From contig JAEDHM010000017.1 of the NCBI GenBank assembly GCA_016296985.1, positions 1 through 15,988 on the forward strand: DNA of 15,988 nt, in the 5' to 3' direction. Positions 1 to 6,809 of this stretch are shown here, one piece after another (positions within the stretch are counted from its first letter, which is position 1; the number at the start of each line of letters is the position of its first letter). Below the pieces are notes generated by a model. That model searched no databases. It saw only the letters and a program-made list of their open reading frames with translations, and was not told the DNA's origin. The DNA is from Clostridia bacterium (GTDB lineage: Bacteria; Bacillota; Clostridia; Christensenellales; CAG-1252). Both the position numbers and the translations under genes were made by a program.

Positions 1-74
1 CTGAAGCAACAAGGCTTCAATATCACTGTCGCTGTGCGACAATATCACTCTTTGCGTCAGCAAAGAATATCACT
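1..74 (+). repeat. Array of variable hairpins with constant AATATCACT linker
   Basis: Three short palindromes follow one another: GAAGC/GCTTC (3-18), GTCGC/GCGAC (28-40) and CTTTGC/GCAAAG (50-65). Each is followed by the same nine bases, AATATCACT (19-27, 41-49, 66-74). The stems differ completely in sequence but every one pairs with itself, while the linker does not change. The period is 22 then 25 bases. The window opens with CT, which could be the tail of another linker, so the array probably continues upstream. I saw no copy of the linker elsewhere in the window. The role is unknown. Confidence 0.75.
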
Positions 75-83
75 TTATACCAA

Positions 84-259
84 CAGAAAAAGAGATAACA
101 TTTCGGCGAATAACCTATTTGTTATCTCTTTCTGCTTGTGTAGGGGTTCCCCGAAGCGAAGCATGAGCTTTGGGGGTTTATGGTTTGGGCTTAGCCCATA
201 ATACGTTTGACCAGTCAAATGCGATGCTTGCACTTTGCGGGGAGTGTAAAATTCTCCGC
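84..259 (+). repeat. Run of inverted repeats, no gene seen
   Basis: This stretch has no credible reading frame but is packed with inverted repeats. They are: a 15-bp stem with a 2-nt bulge (84-100 with 120-134); a 9-bp stem with one G-T pair (149-157 with 167-175); TGGGC/GCCCA (186-198); a 7-bp stem (204-210 with 215-221); and an 8-bp stem with two G-T pairs (237-244 with 252-259). The G-T pairs favour folding of plus-strand RNA. It lies between the AATATCACT array and a terminator, so it could be the 3' part of a structured RNA or of a repeat element that starts outside the window. Confidence 0.55.
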
Positions 260-265
260 TAAGGA

Positions 266-290
266 CATCACGCTTTGTGATGGTTTTTTT
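266..290 (+). terminator. Rho-independent terminator
   Basis: CATCAC (266-271) pairs with GTGATG (277-282) around a 5-nt loop, followed by GG and a run of seven T. It would end a plus-strand transcript that covers the hairpin region and enters from left of the window. There is no matching T run on the minus strand. Confidence 0.7.
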
Positions 291-366
291 GTTTAGTTTT
301 ATTGTTTAGTCTATTCTTCGTCCAAAAATTGATTTACTTCTTCAGGGATAACCGTCTCGGGGGGAA

Positions 367-393
367 TGGTAGAAGTTTTTTCAACTTTTACCA
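367..393. repeat. 11-bp inverted repeat
   Basis: TGGTAGAAGTT (367-377) and AACTTTTACCA (383-393) pair over 11 positions with one G-T pair and a 5-nt loop. No T run follows on either strand, so it is not a standard terminator. It overlaps the end of the GNAT remnant and a 27-codon minus-strand frame (394 to 311, starting MVKVEK) whose ATG overlaps the remnant's stop. I do not call that frame a gene. Confidence 0.5.
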
Positions 394-621
394 TTTCAAT
401 CCGTCCTTATTGTAAATCTTCAACTCTCCCACGATTTTATATCCCAAGCAAATGGCAAAGGGAACGTCTCAAGGTCTTTTGCCACTTTATATAAACGTCC
501 ACATTTTGTTGTCCTAAACGTAGGGCTTAAAATTCTTTTTGTTAAGAAACAATTCGGGGTCGTATTGATACTTTTTAAAAAAGCGGTGATACGTTTTTTT
601 CTTTGGACGAAGGGAAACTTT
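388..621 (-). pseudogene. Decayed GNAT-family N-acetyltransferase
   Basis: Three minus-strand frames together resemble the N-terminal half of a GNAT acetyltransferase. From 621 one frame reads KVSLRPKKKTYHRFFKKYQY and continues DPELF...FKPYV up to a TAG at 514-516. A second frame then gives VDVYIKWQ, and a third gives AICLGYKIVGELKIYNKDGL and ends at 388. The order matches what I recall of small clostridial GNAT proteins (…YQNDPELF…KPYVY…VDxYIxRQ…LAIMxxxxIVGEL…). There is no ATG in place, and the acetyl-CoA binding half is absent. It sits directly behind the phosphoribosyltransferase gene. Two or more frameshifts make this a remnant. The family call is by eye. Confidence 0.6.
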
Positions 622-633
622 ATTTATAAAGCC

Positions 634-1179
634 TTACGTCCTATCATCAAGGGGATTTCCCTCTTCATCGTGATAATCGTAATACCTATAAAGGGAGAAA
701 ACCTCAGGATTTTTTTCCTTCGCCCCGTCATAGACCACGTATGCGCCAAGGAAAATTCCGCCTAAACTTTCAACCGCCTCTTTGACTACCTCAACCGTCC
801 GACCGCTGAAATAAGAATCGTCAACGAAAACAACCTTTTTTTCCTCAATTTGCTTTTTGAAAGGAGCAAGATCTATTTTTTTAGGCTCAAACCTCAATCC
901 CCCGGGAACTAGAATATCCACGGGGAATTTAAAGTTTTCTAGGAAGATTCCAACCTCTCCGCTCGCAACGAGCAGGGGTTTTTCCTCACCCCATTTTTTC
1001 AAGGTCGCATCAATCAAGTAGGACAAAATTTCAAAATCCCCCTTGACAACCTTGTCTAATTCGGTGAAAAATATCTGTCCACCCACAAATTTTTCCAAGA
1101 GAAAATTTACCGTGGTAACAAGTTTACCACAGGGATTTTCCCTTTCTTTATCGTGGATTTTTTGGACTTTTTCGCTCAT
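634..1179 (-). CDS. Phosphoribosyltransferase-fold protein
   Basis: The 181-residue protein carries a type-I phosphoribosyltransferase PRPP-binding motif at about residues 116-128, VVFVDDSYFSGRT, with the two acidic residues (D120, D121) followed by a Ser/Gly/Thr loop. A helix typical of the fold (VEVVKEAVESLGG) follows. I see no signal peptide or membrane segment, so it is probably cytoplasmic. The substrate base cannot be told; the N-terminal hood region does not recall Apt, Hpt, Upp or PyrE, and such orphan members can also act as regulators. The ATG lies 6 nt after the stop of the M13 peptidase gene and in the same frame, with no clear Shine-Dalgarno, so translation probably depends on coupling to the peptidase. 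The C-terminus is complete; the GNAT remnant follows. Confidence 0.75.
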   Translation of the reverse strand: MSEKVQKIHDKERENPCGKLVTTVNFLLEKFVGGQIFFTELDKVVKGDFEILSYLIDATLKKWGEEKPLLVASGEVGIFLENFKFPVDILVPGGLRFEPKKIDLAPFKKQIEEKKVVFVDDSYFSGRTVEVVKEAVESLGGIFLGAYVVYDGAKEKNPEVFSLYRYYDYHDEEGNPLDDRT

Positions 1180-1185
1180 GCTTTT

Positions 1186-3084
1186 TTACCAAATAACAAT
1201 TCTCTTATCCTCGGGAATATACATTTGATCTTTTTCGGTTACGTCGAAGGTTTTATACCACTCGGTAAAGTTTCTGGGAGGCATGTTTGTCCTTAAAATT
1301 GCAGGACCGTGTACGTCAACGGACAAAAGCATCTTCGAGTATTCAGGTCTTGCCTTTTGACACCAAACACGTGCCCAGTTGCAAAAATATTCTTCATAGT
1401 CAGCGCCCTTGGTCCTTGACATAATATCCAAGGTTACCGCCATACCGCCGTTGTCCGCCATATTTTCGCTTACGATAAAGGCGCCGTTTACCTTTCCCCA
1501 AGGAAGTTCGATTCCGTCAAACTGCTCAATCATTTGCTTTACCTTAGTATCAAATCTTGCAAAGTCTTCCTCAGTCCACCAGTTGTTGATATTTCCGTTT
1601 TCGTCGCACTTGGCGCCGTTGCTATCGAAGGCGTGAGAAATTTCGTGGCCGATAACCGCGCCGATTCCACCAAGGTTTTCGCTTCTCGTTTGCTTGAGAG
1701 AATAGAAGGGGGGCTGTAAAATTGCGGCAGGGAAGGTGATATCGTTTACAGAAGGATTGTAGCAAGCGTTGACCATGTGGCCGGGCATAGCCCAGTTTTC
1801 AGGCTGGGTAGGTTTGTCAAGTTTGCTAAGCATATCAAGTTGTCTAACCTCTCTCATTTCCATCATAGCATTGAAAAGCGAGCCTTCGGGATTGAAGACA
1901 AGTTTGTCATAAATTGCCCTTGCCTTGTCGGGATAACCCATCTTAACGCCGATTTTGGACAATTTTAATATAGCTCTTTCCTTTGTTTCATCTCCCAAAA
2001 TTTCATTAGTTTTGATTCTTTTCTTGTAGGTGTCGATAATTTGATAAACTATTTCGGTGATATCCTTTTTAGCTTCTTCGCCAAAGTATTTTTCACCGTA
2101 ATAGATACCTACCGGCTCGGAGAAAGCCTCGGATGCGATACCATAGGCGAATTTGTCAATAGAGCGCATTGTTGCAACGCCGGTCAAAGCGCGCATGAAA
2201 GCACCGCCCAAATCACGCAATTCTTCGGATAAGAAAGAGCAAACTTTTAAAAGACCAATCACAAAAGCCCAGTGCTTGTATACGGTCAAGGTTTCTTCAT
2301 TGAAAACCTTTGTAAACGCGCCGAAATACCTAGGCTCGGCAACTACGATTGTGGAAGGGATATGACCGAAAAGGTCTTTGAGTATTGCGTCAAAATCAAT
2401 TGTGTTTACCATTTCGGCAACCTTTTCTTCTTCAAAAGGATTATAGGATTCGATATATCTCGACCACTCTTCTCTAGTCTTTACAAGACTACCCAAAATC
2501 TCGTCAAAGGCGAGGGTATCCTTGATATAAACTTCTTGTTCTTCAGCGGTGAGGTTTGTTTTTGCCAAAATTTCCTTGGTGAATTTGGACCACATACCCA
2601 AAAGACTTACCTTCTGAGCCTCTCTTTCAGGCTTGTAGTAGGATGCGTCAGGCAATATTACGTTTGCGCCAACGATATAGGCAAGATGACGGGAAGAATC
2701 CTTCATATCCGTATCAACGTCCACGTAGATAGGAGTGGGGATACCCTTCAAAAACAAGGTTTTGTAAAGACGGCTGAAATCCTTTGTAGTCTTAATTTCA
2801 TCTAAAATCGCAAGGCTTTCAAGGGCAGGAGCGATACCGTGCTTTGCCCTTCTTTCTCCGTTGATTGCCATTGAGTACAATTCTACCGCTCTTTTTATAT
2901 AATCGTTGGGATAGTTTTTGTTTTCAGCCATCGCCCTAAACTCGCCCATCATAATTTTTTCAACGCTTTCCGCAAGCTCGGAAAAACCGCCGGCAGTGGG
3001 TTTGTCGTCGGGAATAACAAGTTTATCCAACTTTTCTTGGTTGACGTAATTGTAAAGATTGTCTTGAATTCTTACTTTTTCCAT
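1186..3084 (-). CDS. pepO: M13-family zinc metallopeptidase (oligoendopeptidase O type)
   Basis: This is a 632-residue neprilysin-family endopeptidase that would cut oligopeptides. The zinc site HEISH is at 480-484, and the third ligand is E540 in ENMAD (540-544), with D544 as the usual supporting aspartate. The substrate-binding NAxY motif is NACY (439-442), followed by the hallmark stretch up to FPAAILQPPFY. A late histidine and arginine appear in VHGPAILRTN (591-600), as in the family. Length and C-terminal end in -W are normal. There is no signal peptide or N-terminal anchor, so the enzyme is probably cytoplasmic, like lactococcal PepO. AAGGAG lies 6 nt before the ATG. It is 111 bp downstream of the lipoprotein gene and 6 nt upstream of the phosphoribosyltransferase gene; I see no strong promoter or terminator in that gap, so all three may share one transcript. 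Confidence 0.93.
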   Translation of the reverse strand: MEKVRIQDNLYNYVNQEKLDKLVIPDDKPTAGGFSELAESVEKIMMGEFRAMAENKNYPNDYIKRAVELYSMAINGERRAKHGIAPALESLAILDEIKTTKDFSRLYKTLFLKGIPTPIYVDVDTDMKDSSRHLAYIVGANVILPDASYYKPEREAQKVSLLGMWSKFTKEILAKTNLTAEEQEVYIKDTLAFDEILGSLVKTREEWSRYIESYNPFEEEKVAEMVNTIDFDAILKDLFGHIPSTIVVAEPRYFGAFTKVFNEETLTVYKHWAFVIGLLKVCSFLSEELRDLGGAFMRALTGVATMRSIDKFAYGIASEAFSEPVGIYYGEKYFGEEAKKDITEIVYQIIDTYKKRIKTNEILGDETKERAILKLSKIGVKMGYPDKARAIYDKLVFNPEGSLFNAMMEMREVRQLDMLSKLDKPTQPENWAMPGHMVNACYNPSVNDITFPAAILQPPFYSLKQTRSENLGGIGAVIGHEISHAFDSNGAKCDENGNINNWWTEEDFARFDTKVKQMIEQFDGIELPWGKVNGAFIVSENMADNGGMAVTLDIMSRTKGADYEEYFCNWARVWCQKARPEYSKMLLSVDVHGPAILRTNMPPRNFTEWYKTFDVTEKDQMYIPEDKRIVIW

Positions 3085-3195
3085 AATTTTCTCCTTAAAA
3101 GGGTAAAACCCGATGTTTTAATTTGGACCTTGTTAAAGGTATATTAATTGTAAATTGCAAGGCGTGTAAAACTCGCTTTTGCAAAAGGTGTGAAG

Positions 3196-4941
3196 TTAAT
3201 CAATAAAAGGTTTCCACTCGCTGTAATAATAGACCATACCGCCGTTGTTTTCAAAGATTTGAATGGCGACTGTTGACGTTGAACTGACAGATCCTAAATC
3301 AGAGTACTCATCTTGGTAGTTCAAGTTTTGATTGAAATAGACTAGGTAACTATACCCGGTGAAATTTTTGTTGTATATATTTCCAGGGAAAGCAATCTCC
3401 CAAACCTTCACACCGTAAACGCTGGGCAAAAGGAAAATTTCTTGAGGGGGGATAAGGACGACGTCGTAAAAGGATAAGTCGATAATGGCTTTCCACGCGT
3501 CATTGTAAAAGTAGTACAAAACTCCGTCTAAGGTAAAATCGCCAAAGGCATAGGTGTTTGCATCTTCTTGCTTAGGCATGTATTCTTCGGGAATAGTTAT
3601 CTTTGTGTTTCCGATATTTGAATAGGTATAAATTTCAATTTCGCTGTTTGTATATTCTTCGTGGAAATAGAAATTGTAGGTATCAAAGGAAAATTTCCCC
3701 TCTTTAATTTGGAAATTTGAATAAGTAGTTTTGTAAAGGGGAACTTCAACGGGGGTAAATCCACCCTCCTTGGTTTCTCCAAGATGAACGAAGGGGGCGG
3801 AGATAAGTTCTCCACCGAAAGTTTCGAAAAATGCGGAGGCAGGCACCTTCCTGTAGGTGATTTCCCCGGTTTTTACAATAACCGAAGAAACAAGCACGTC
3901 ATCTCCCACGATTGTAGCAAACTCCATACAATCGTTAAGGTATTTGCTTGAATAATCGTAATAAGCATAAAAGGTATTTTCAGTTACGCCATAGGTGAAA
4001 TAATCAAACTCGGAATAAGTAATTTCGCCGTCGGGATAAGTTTGCTTTGTCCCAACTTGAACCGTAAGGGTGAAGTTGTGTTTCATCAAAGCGGCGAAAA
4101 GGTCGTCGTATTTCAATGCGCCGTCGATTTTCAAACTTTCCTTTTCTTCCTCAACGGAAAGAATAGGGGCTTGGTATATCGTCAAGGTAGCGTAAAGGGT
4201 AAGGGTGTTGTAGTTTTCGCATTCAATTTTCGCCTCAACGGGGTATTCCCCAATTTCGGAAAAACTGTTTTCCTTTCCTCCCTCGTCAACCGCCTTATAG
4301 GTAACTGTTGCGCCCTCGGGCAAATCTCCGCTTATTTCGATACTGTGAGTATTGCCGTCGTAGGCAACCTTCTTATCCTCAAAGGTAATATTTTCAAAAT
4401 CCTTTTTAGGAAGGATAATTTTTAATACTGCGGTAAGGGTAAGGGGTTGATATCCTTCCGCCTCAATGGTTGCGGTTATCGTATAAACCCCTGCCTCGGT
4501 TTGATTGTTGCCTTGGTATGTAACGGTGGCAAATTCGGGCGCACCTAAAACTACGATACTGTGAGCGTTGCCGTCATAGATAACTTCGCTGTTTTCAAAG
4601 GTGATATTTTCAAAAACTCCAAGAGCCTTTATTTTTAAGGTTGCGGTAAGGGTAAGGGGTTGATATCCTTCCGCCACAATACTTGCGGTTACGGTATAGA
4701 CACCGGGGGATGTTTGACCGTTTCCTTGATAGGTAACGGTGGCAAATTCGGGCAAGTTTTTTACAAACAGGCTGTGACTTTCGCCGTCCTCAAACACCTC
4801 GATACCCTCAAAGGTAATATTTTCAAAAACCTTAAGAGTGGGGGTATCGTCGCCCTTGTCCTCAACGTTGGCGCAGGCTGAAAAAGTCAAAAGACATAAG
4901 GTTAGGATAATAAATATAAAAAGGATAGAAAATTTTTTCAT
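3196..4941 (-). CDS. Lipoprotein with three MBG-type repeats
   Basis: The 581-residue protein begins with a lipoprotein signal peptide: MKK, a hydrophobic stretch (4-20) and a lipobox FSAC with Cys23. Three Ig-like repeats follow at about 38-108, 109-179 and 181-258. Each starts FENITFE, has a YDGxxHSI-like strand (ED-G in the first) and a core pattern of GVYTVTA…GYQPLTLTAxLKI. This pattern matches the MBG family of bacterial surface proteins. The first two copies are very similar in DNA as well, with a 213-bp period. The remaining ~320 residues, rich in Tyr, Phe, Thr and acidic residues, I do not recognise. It is likely a membrane-anchored surface protein, perhaps for adhesion. It has its own promoter (4977-5005); the ribosome binding site is weak (GAG 8-9 nt before ATG). 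Confidence 0.85.
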   Translation of the reverse strand: MKKFSILFIFIILTLCLLTFSACANVEDKGDDTPTLKVFENITFEGIEVFEDGESHSLFVKNLPEFATVTYQGNGQTSPGVYTVTASIVAEGYQPLTLTATLKIKALGVFENITFENSEVIYDGNAHSIVVLGAPEFATVTYQGNNQTEAGVYTITATIEAEGYQPLTLTAVLKIILPKKDFENITFEDKKVAYDGNTHSIEISGDLPEGATVTYKAVDEGGKENSFSEIGEYPVEAKIECENYNTLTLYATLTIYQAPILSVEEEKESLKIDGALKYDDLFAALMKHNFTLTVQVGTKQTYPDGEITYSEFDYFTYGVTENTFYAYYDYSSKYLNDCMEFATIVGDDVLVSSVIVKTGEITYRKVPASAFFETFGGELISAPFVHLGETKEGGFTPVEVPLYKTTYSNFQIKEGKFSFDTYNFYFHEEYTNSEIEIYTYSNIGNTKITIPEEYMPKQEDANTYAFGDFTLDGVLYYFYNDAWKAIIDLSFYDVVLIPPQEIFLLPSVYGVKVWEIAFPGNIYNKNFTGYSYLVYFNQNLNYQDEYSDLGSVSSTSTVAIQIFENNGGMVYYYSEWKPFID

Positions 4942-4976
4942 AAAAATTGCTCAATATCGGTTATATACGTAGGGTT

Positions 4977-5005
4977 ATTATACCACATAGCGATAAACCT
5001 TTCAA
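4977..5005 (-). promoter_or_regulatory. Sigma-A promoter of the lipoprotein gene
   Basis: On the minus strand TTGAAA (5000-5005), a 17-nt spacer and a perfect TATAAT (4977-4982) with an upstream TGG extension. It lies about 36 bp before the lipoprotein ATG and may also drive the peptidase and phosphoribosyltransferase genes. Confidence 0.85.
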
Positions 5006-5106
5006 GGATAGTTTTGTAAAATATAGTCTAAGGAATGCTAAACCCTCTTTTCTATGAAAAGGTAGCAATAAAAAAATATTTTTTTTGCGTTGTCATTGGA
5101 AAAATA

Positions 5107-5115
5107 TGGTATAAT
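5107..5115 (+). promoter_or_regulatory. Extended -10 promoter of the FAD oxidoreductase gene
   Basis: TGGTATAAT gives a TGN-extended perfect -10 at 5110-5115. No good -35 is found at 17 nt; TTGTCA at 5090-5095 is only 14 nt away. The resulting leader is about 100 nt. Confidence 0.65.
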
Positions 5116-5225
5116 AAACAACGAAATTTAAAGGCGGTAAAAAGGGTATTTTATTGGTAGCGAAAATTTTTCACGAGGCAGTTTCTACCCAATGCGTCAA
5201 AACAAATTATTTACGAGGTGAGTTT

Positions 5226-6527
5226 ATGAAAATCATAGTTATAGGAGCAGGACACGGTGGCTTGCAAACCGCAAAGGTACTTGCAAAAAAGGGATATGAC
5301 GTAAGCGTTTTTGAAAAAAGTCCAAAAAATCGCGTAAGTTATGATTGGCGTGACGACGTCGAACCTACCGTTTTCGAAAAACTTGGGATACCAGTTCCTC
5401 AAAACAGTTTCCGCACCGATTGTCCTTCTCTGTTCGCTCCCTTTTCCGACCTTCCTCTTTACGTCAGGTCTGAGGAAAATACTAGGGAGTGGAATTTAGA
5501 AAGAACCGCTTTCGTTCATCTTCTTTGCGACCTAGCGGAAAAAGAGGGGGCGAAAATCTTTTTTGAAAAAAAGGTAGAAAGACTTATCCTTGAAAACAAC
5601 GCCGTGAAAGGTGTTGTCGTGGACGGAGAAAATATATACGCCGACCTCGTCATAGATTCAAGCGGTTTAGACTCACCCTTCAGAGGAGAAATTCCCCAAA
5701 CTTTTGGAATTACAAAAAGTGTAAAATCGGATGAAGCCTTTACCGTTTACCGCGCCTACGTTCAGTCTAGAGAGGGGGTGGAAAAACCCGAAAAGCACGC
5801 AAGACGGGTGTACCTCAAGTTTTTGGGACAACCGGGAATCGCTTGGTGCATTTGCGAGCCTGACGGAGTAATAAATATTCTTGTCGGACAAGTAGGGGGA
5901 ATGAGTGAAGCCGTATTGAATTCTTCTCTATCCGAACTTAAAAAATTAAATCCCATCATTGGCGACAAAGTTCTTCGTGGCGGTCAAGTGGTGCGAATTC
6001 CCGTCCGCTATCCTTTGACGAAAATGGTGGCAAAAGGTTACGTTGTAATTGGCGACTCCGCTTGTATGACGGTGCCTATGATAGGAAGCGGTATTTCAAA
6101 CTCTCTTAGAGCAGGACAAATTCTTGGGGAAGAAATAATCAAGGCAAACTCGGTTTCCCTTGAAACCCTTTGGAATTATCAAGTAAGATACTACCTTGAA
6201 ATCGGCGCCGAACATTTTATGATCGACAGTCTCAAGCGTATGTTGTTAAAAGCCGACAACGAGGATATCAAATATATCTTTGAAAGCGGAGCAATAACCG
6301 AAGAGGATTTGCACAGTATAACGGCAGGCGGATCCTTAAGACTTACCCCAAAATCCATAATGAACAAGGTATGCAAGGGGATAAAAAAATTCGGTTTTCT
6401 CGTCAAATTTGGAATTGCTGCATTGAAGGGAATGAAGGCTCAAAAGTTGGCGAAAAAAATCCCCACGGTCTACAACGAAAAGAAAATCAACAAATGGCAA
6501 AGAAAACTTGAAAAAAAGTTTAATTGA
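5226..6527 (+). CDS. FAD-dependent oxidoreductase, geranylgeranyl-reductase-like
   Basis: I take the ATG at 5226 as start, because GAGGTGAG (5215-5222) precedes it and the FAD-binding strand MKIIVIGAGHGG begins there; an upstream TTG at 5154 would add 24 residues with no family likeness. The 433-residue protein has the dinucleotide-binding GxGxxG at 7-12 with the acidic end of strand 2 at E30. The second FAD motif is GYVVIGDSACMTVPMIGSGI (271-290), with the GD and G-x-GI arrangement of geranylgeranyl reductases and related group-A flavoproteins. The tail (about 380-433) is strongly basic and could touch the membrane. Probable role: reduction of an isoprenoid or other lipid, or another hydrophobic substrate; the substrate is not known. 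No isoprenoid gene lies nearby. Confidence 0.82.
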   Translation: MKIIVIGAGHGGLQTAKVLAKKGYDVSVFEKSPKNRVSYDWRDDVEPTVFEKLGIPVPQNSFRTDCPSLFAPFSDLPLYVRSEENTREWNLERTAFVHLLCDLAEKEGAKIFFEKKVERLILENNAVKGVVVDGENIYADLVIDSSGLDSPFRGEIPQTFGITKSVKSDEAFTVYRAYVQSREGVEKPEKHARRVYLKFLGQPGIAWCICEPDGVINILVGQVGGMSEAVLNSSLSELKKLNPIIGDKVLRGGQVVRIPVRYPLTKMVAKGYVVIGDSACMTVPMIGSGISNSLRAGQILGEEIIKANSVSLETLWNYQVRYYLEIGAEHFMIDSLKRMLLKADNEDIKYIFESGAITEEDLHSITAGGSLRLTPKSIMNKVCKGIKKFGFLVKFGIAALKGMKAQKLAKKIPTVYNEKKINKWQRKLEKKFN

Positions 6528-6528
6528 T

Positions 6529-6689
6529 ATCTATACGGCAGAATTAAAAAGAGAAGATTTGCAATGCAAAGTCTATCCTTTGGGCGAACTTAAAACCTAT
6601 AAATACGTCGTCGTTTGTGCTTTTTTCAGGGGAAGTATTTGTTGAGCAAACACAAAGAGCGCAATACTTGGGAAACCCAAGGTGGACGC
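6529..6689 (+). pseudogene. Truncated, frameshifted Nudix hydrolase
   Basis: Directly after the oxidoreductase stop, one frame reads IDIYTAELKREDLQCKVYPL, then GELKTYKYVVVCAFFRG, and stops at TGA 6643-6645. The frame two bases on (from 6630) continues KYLLSKHKERNTWETQGG and ends. Joined, they give the N-terminal part of a Nudix protein up to the GG that opens the Nudix box (normally GGHIExGE…); here the next codon is Arg and similarity ends. A single-base deletion in AGGGGAAG (about 6628-6635) explains the shift. There is no start codon in frame, as the beginning runs into the oxidoreductase gene, and the catalytic REUxEE half is missing. It cannot encode an active enzyme. Confidence 0.75.
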
Positions 6690-6730
6690 TTATTATTGTA
6701 AACAAAAAATAAGCTAATTTTGTAGGGGCG

Positions 6731-6759
6731 TTGATTTATCCCTCGTCAAGTGGTAAGAT
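6731..6759 (+). promoter_or_regulatory. Promoter of the DUF6273 gene
   Basis: TTGATT (6731-6736), 17-nt spacer ending in TGG, and TAAGAT (6754-6759). It lies 50 bp before the ATG at 6810. Confidence 0.7.
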
Positions 6760-6809
6760 ATAAAAAGATATTTTTGTAAAGTTTAAGGCTTTGCAAAAAG
6801 GAGAAAGGT

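Noticed and set aside
1..74. CRISPR array
   Set aside because: Units are too short, and the variable part is self-complementary rather than a spacer; no cas gene is present.
311..394. 27-codon minus-strand frame starting MVKVEK, with AAGGA upstream
   Set aside because: Its ATG overlaps the stop of the GNAT remnant and most of its first third is an inverted repeat; too short and without known relatives to call a gene.
565..765. Plus-strand frame of 66 codons
   Set aside because: Lies opposite the GNAT remnant and the phosphoribosyltransferase gene, has no ribosome binding site and a low-complexity hydrophobic sequence from A/T runs.
2272..2805. Plus-strand frame of 177 codons opposite the M13 peptidase
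   Set aside because: It is antisense to an unmistakable peptidase, with no ribosome binding site and no recognisable domain.
3085..3195. Separate promoter for the M13 peptidase gene
   Set aside because: Several A/T-rich hexamers exist, but none forms a -35/-10 pair with proper spacing.
5154..5225. Upstream extension of the FAD oxidoreductase from a TTG
   Set aside because: The Rossmann motif starts at the ATG at 5226 with its own Shine-Dalgarno; the added 24 residues have no family counterpart.
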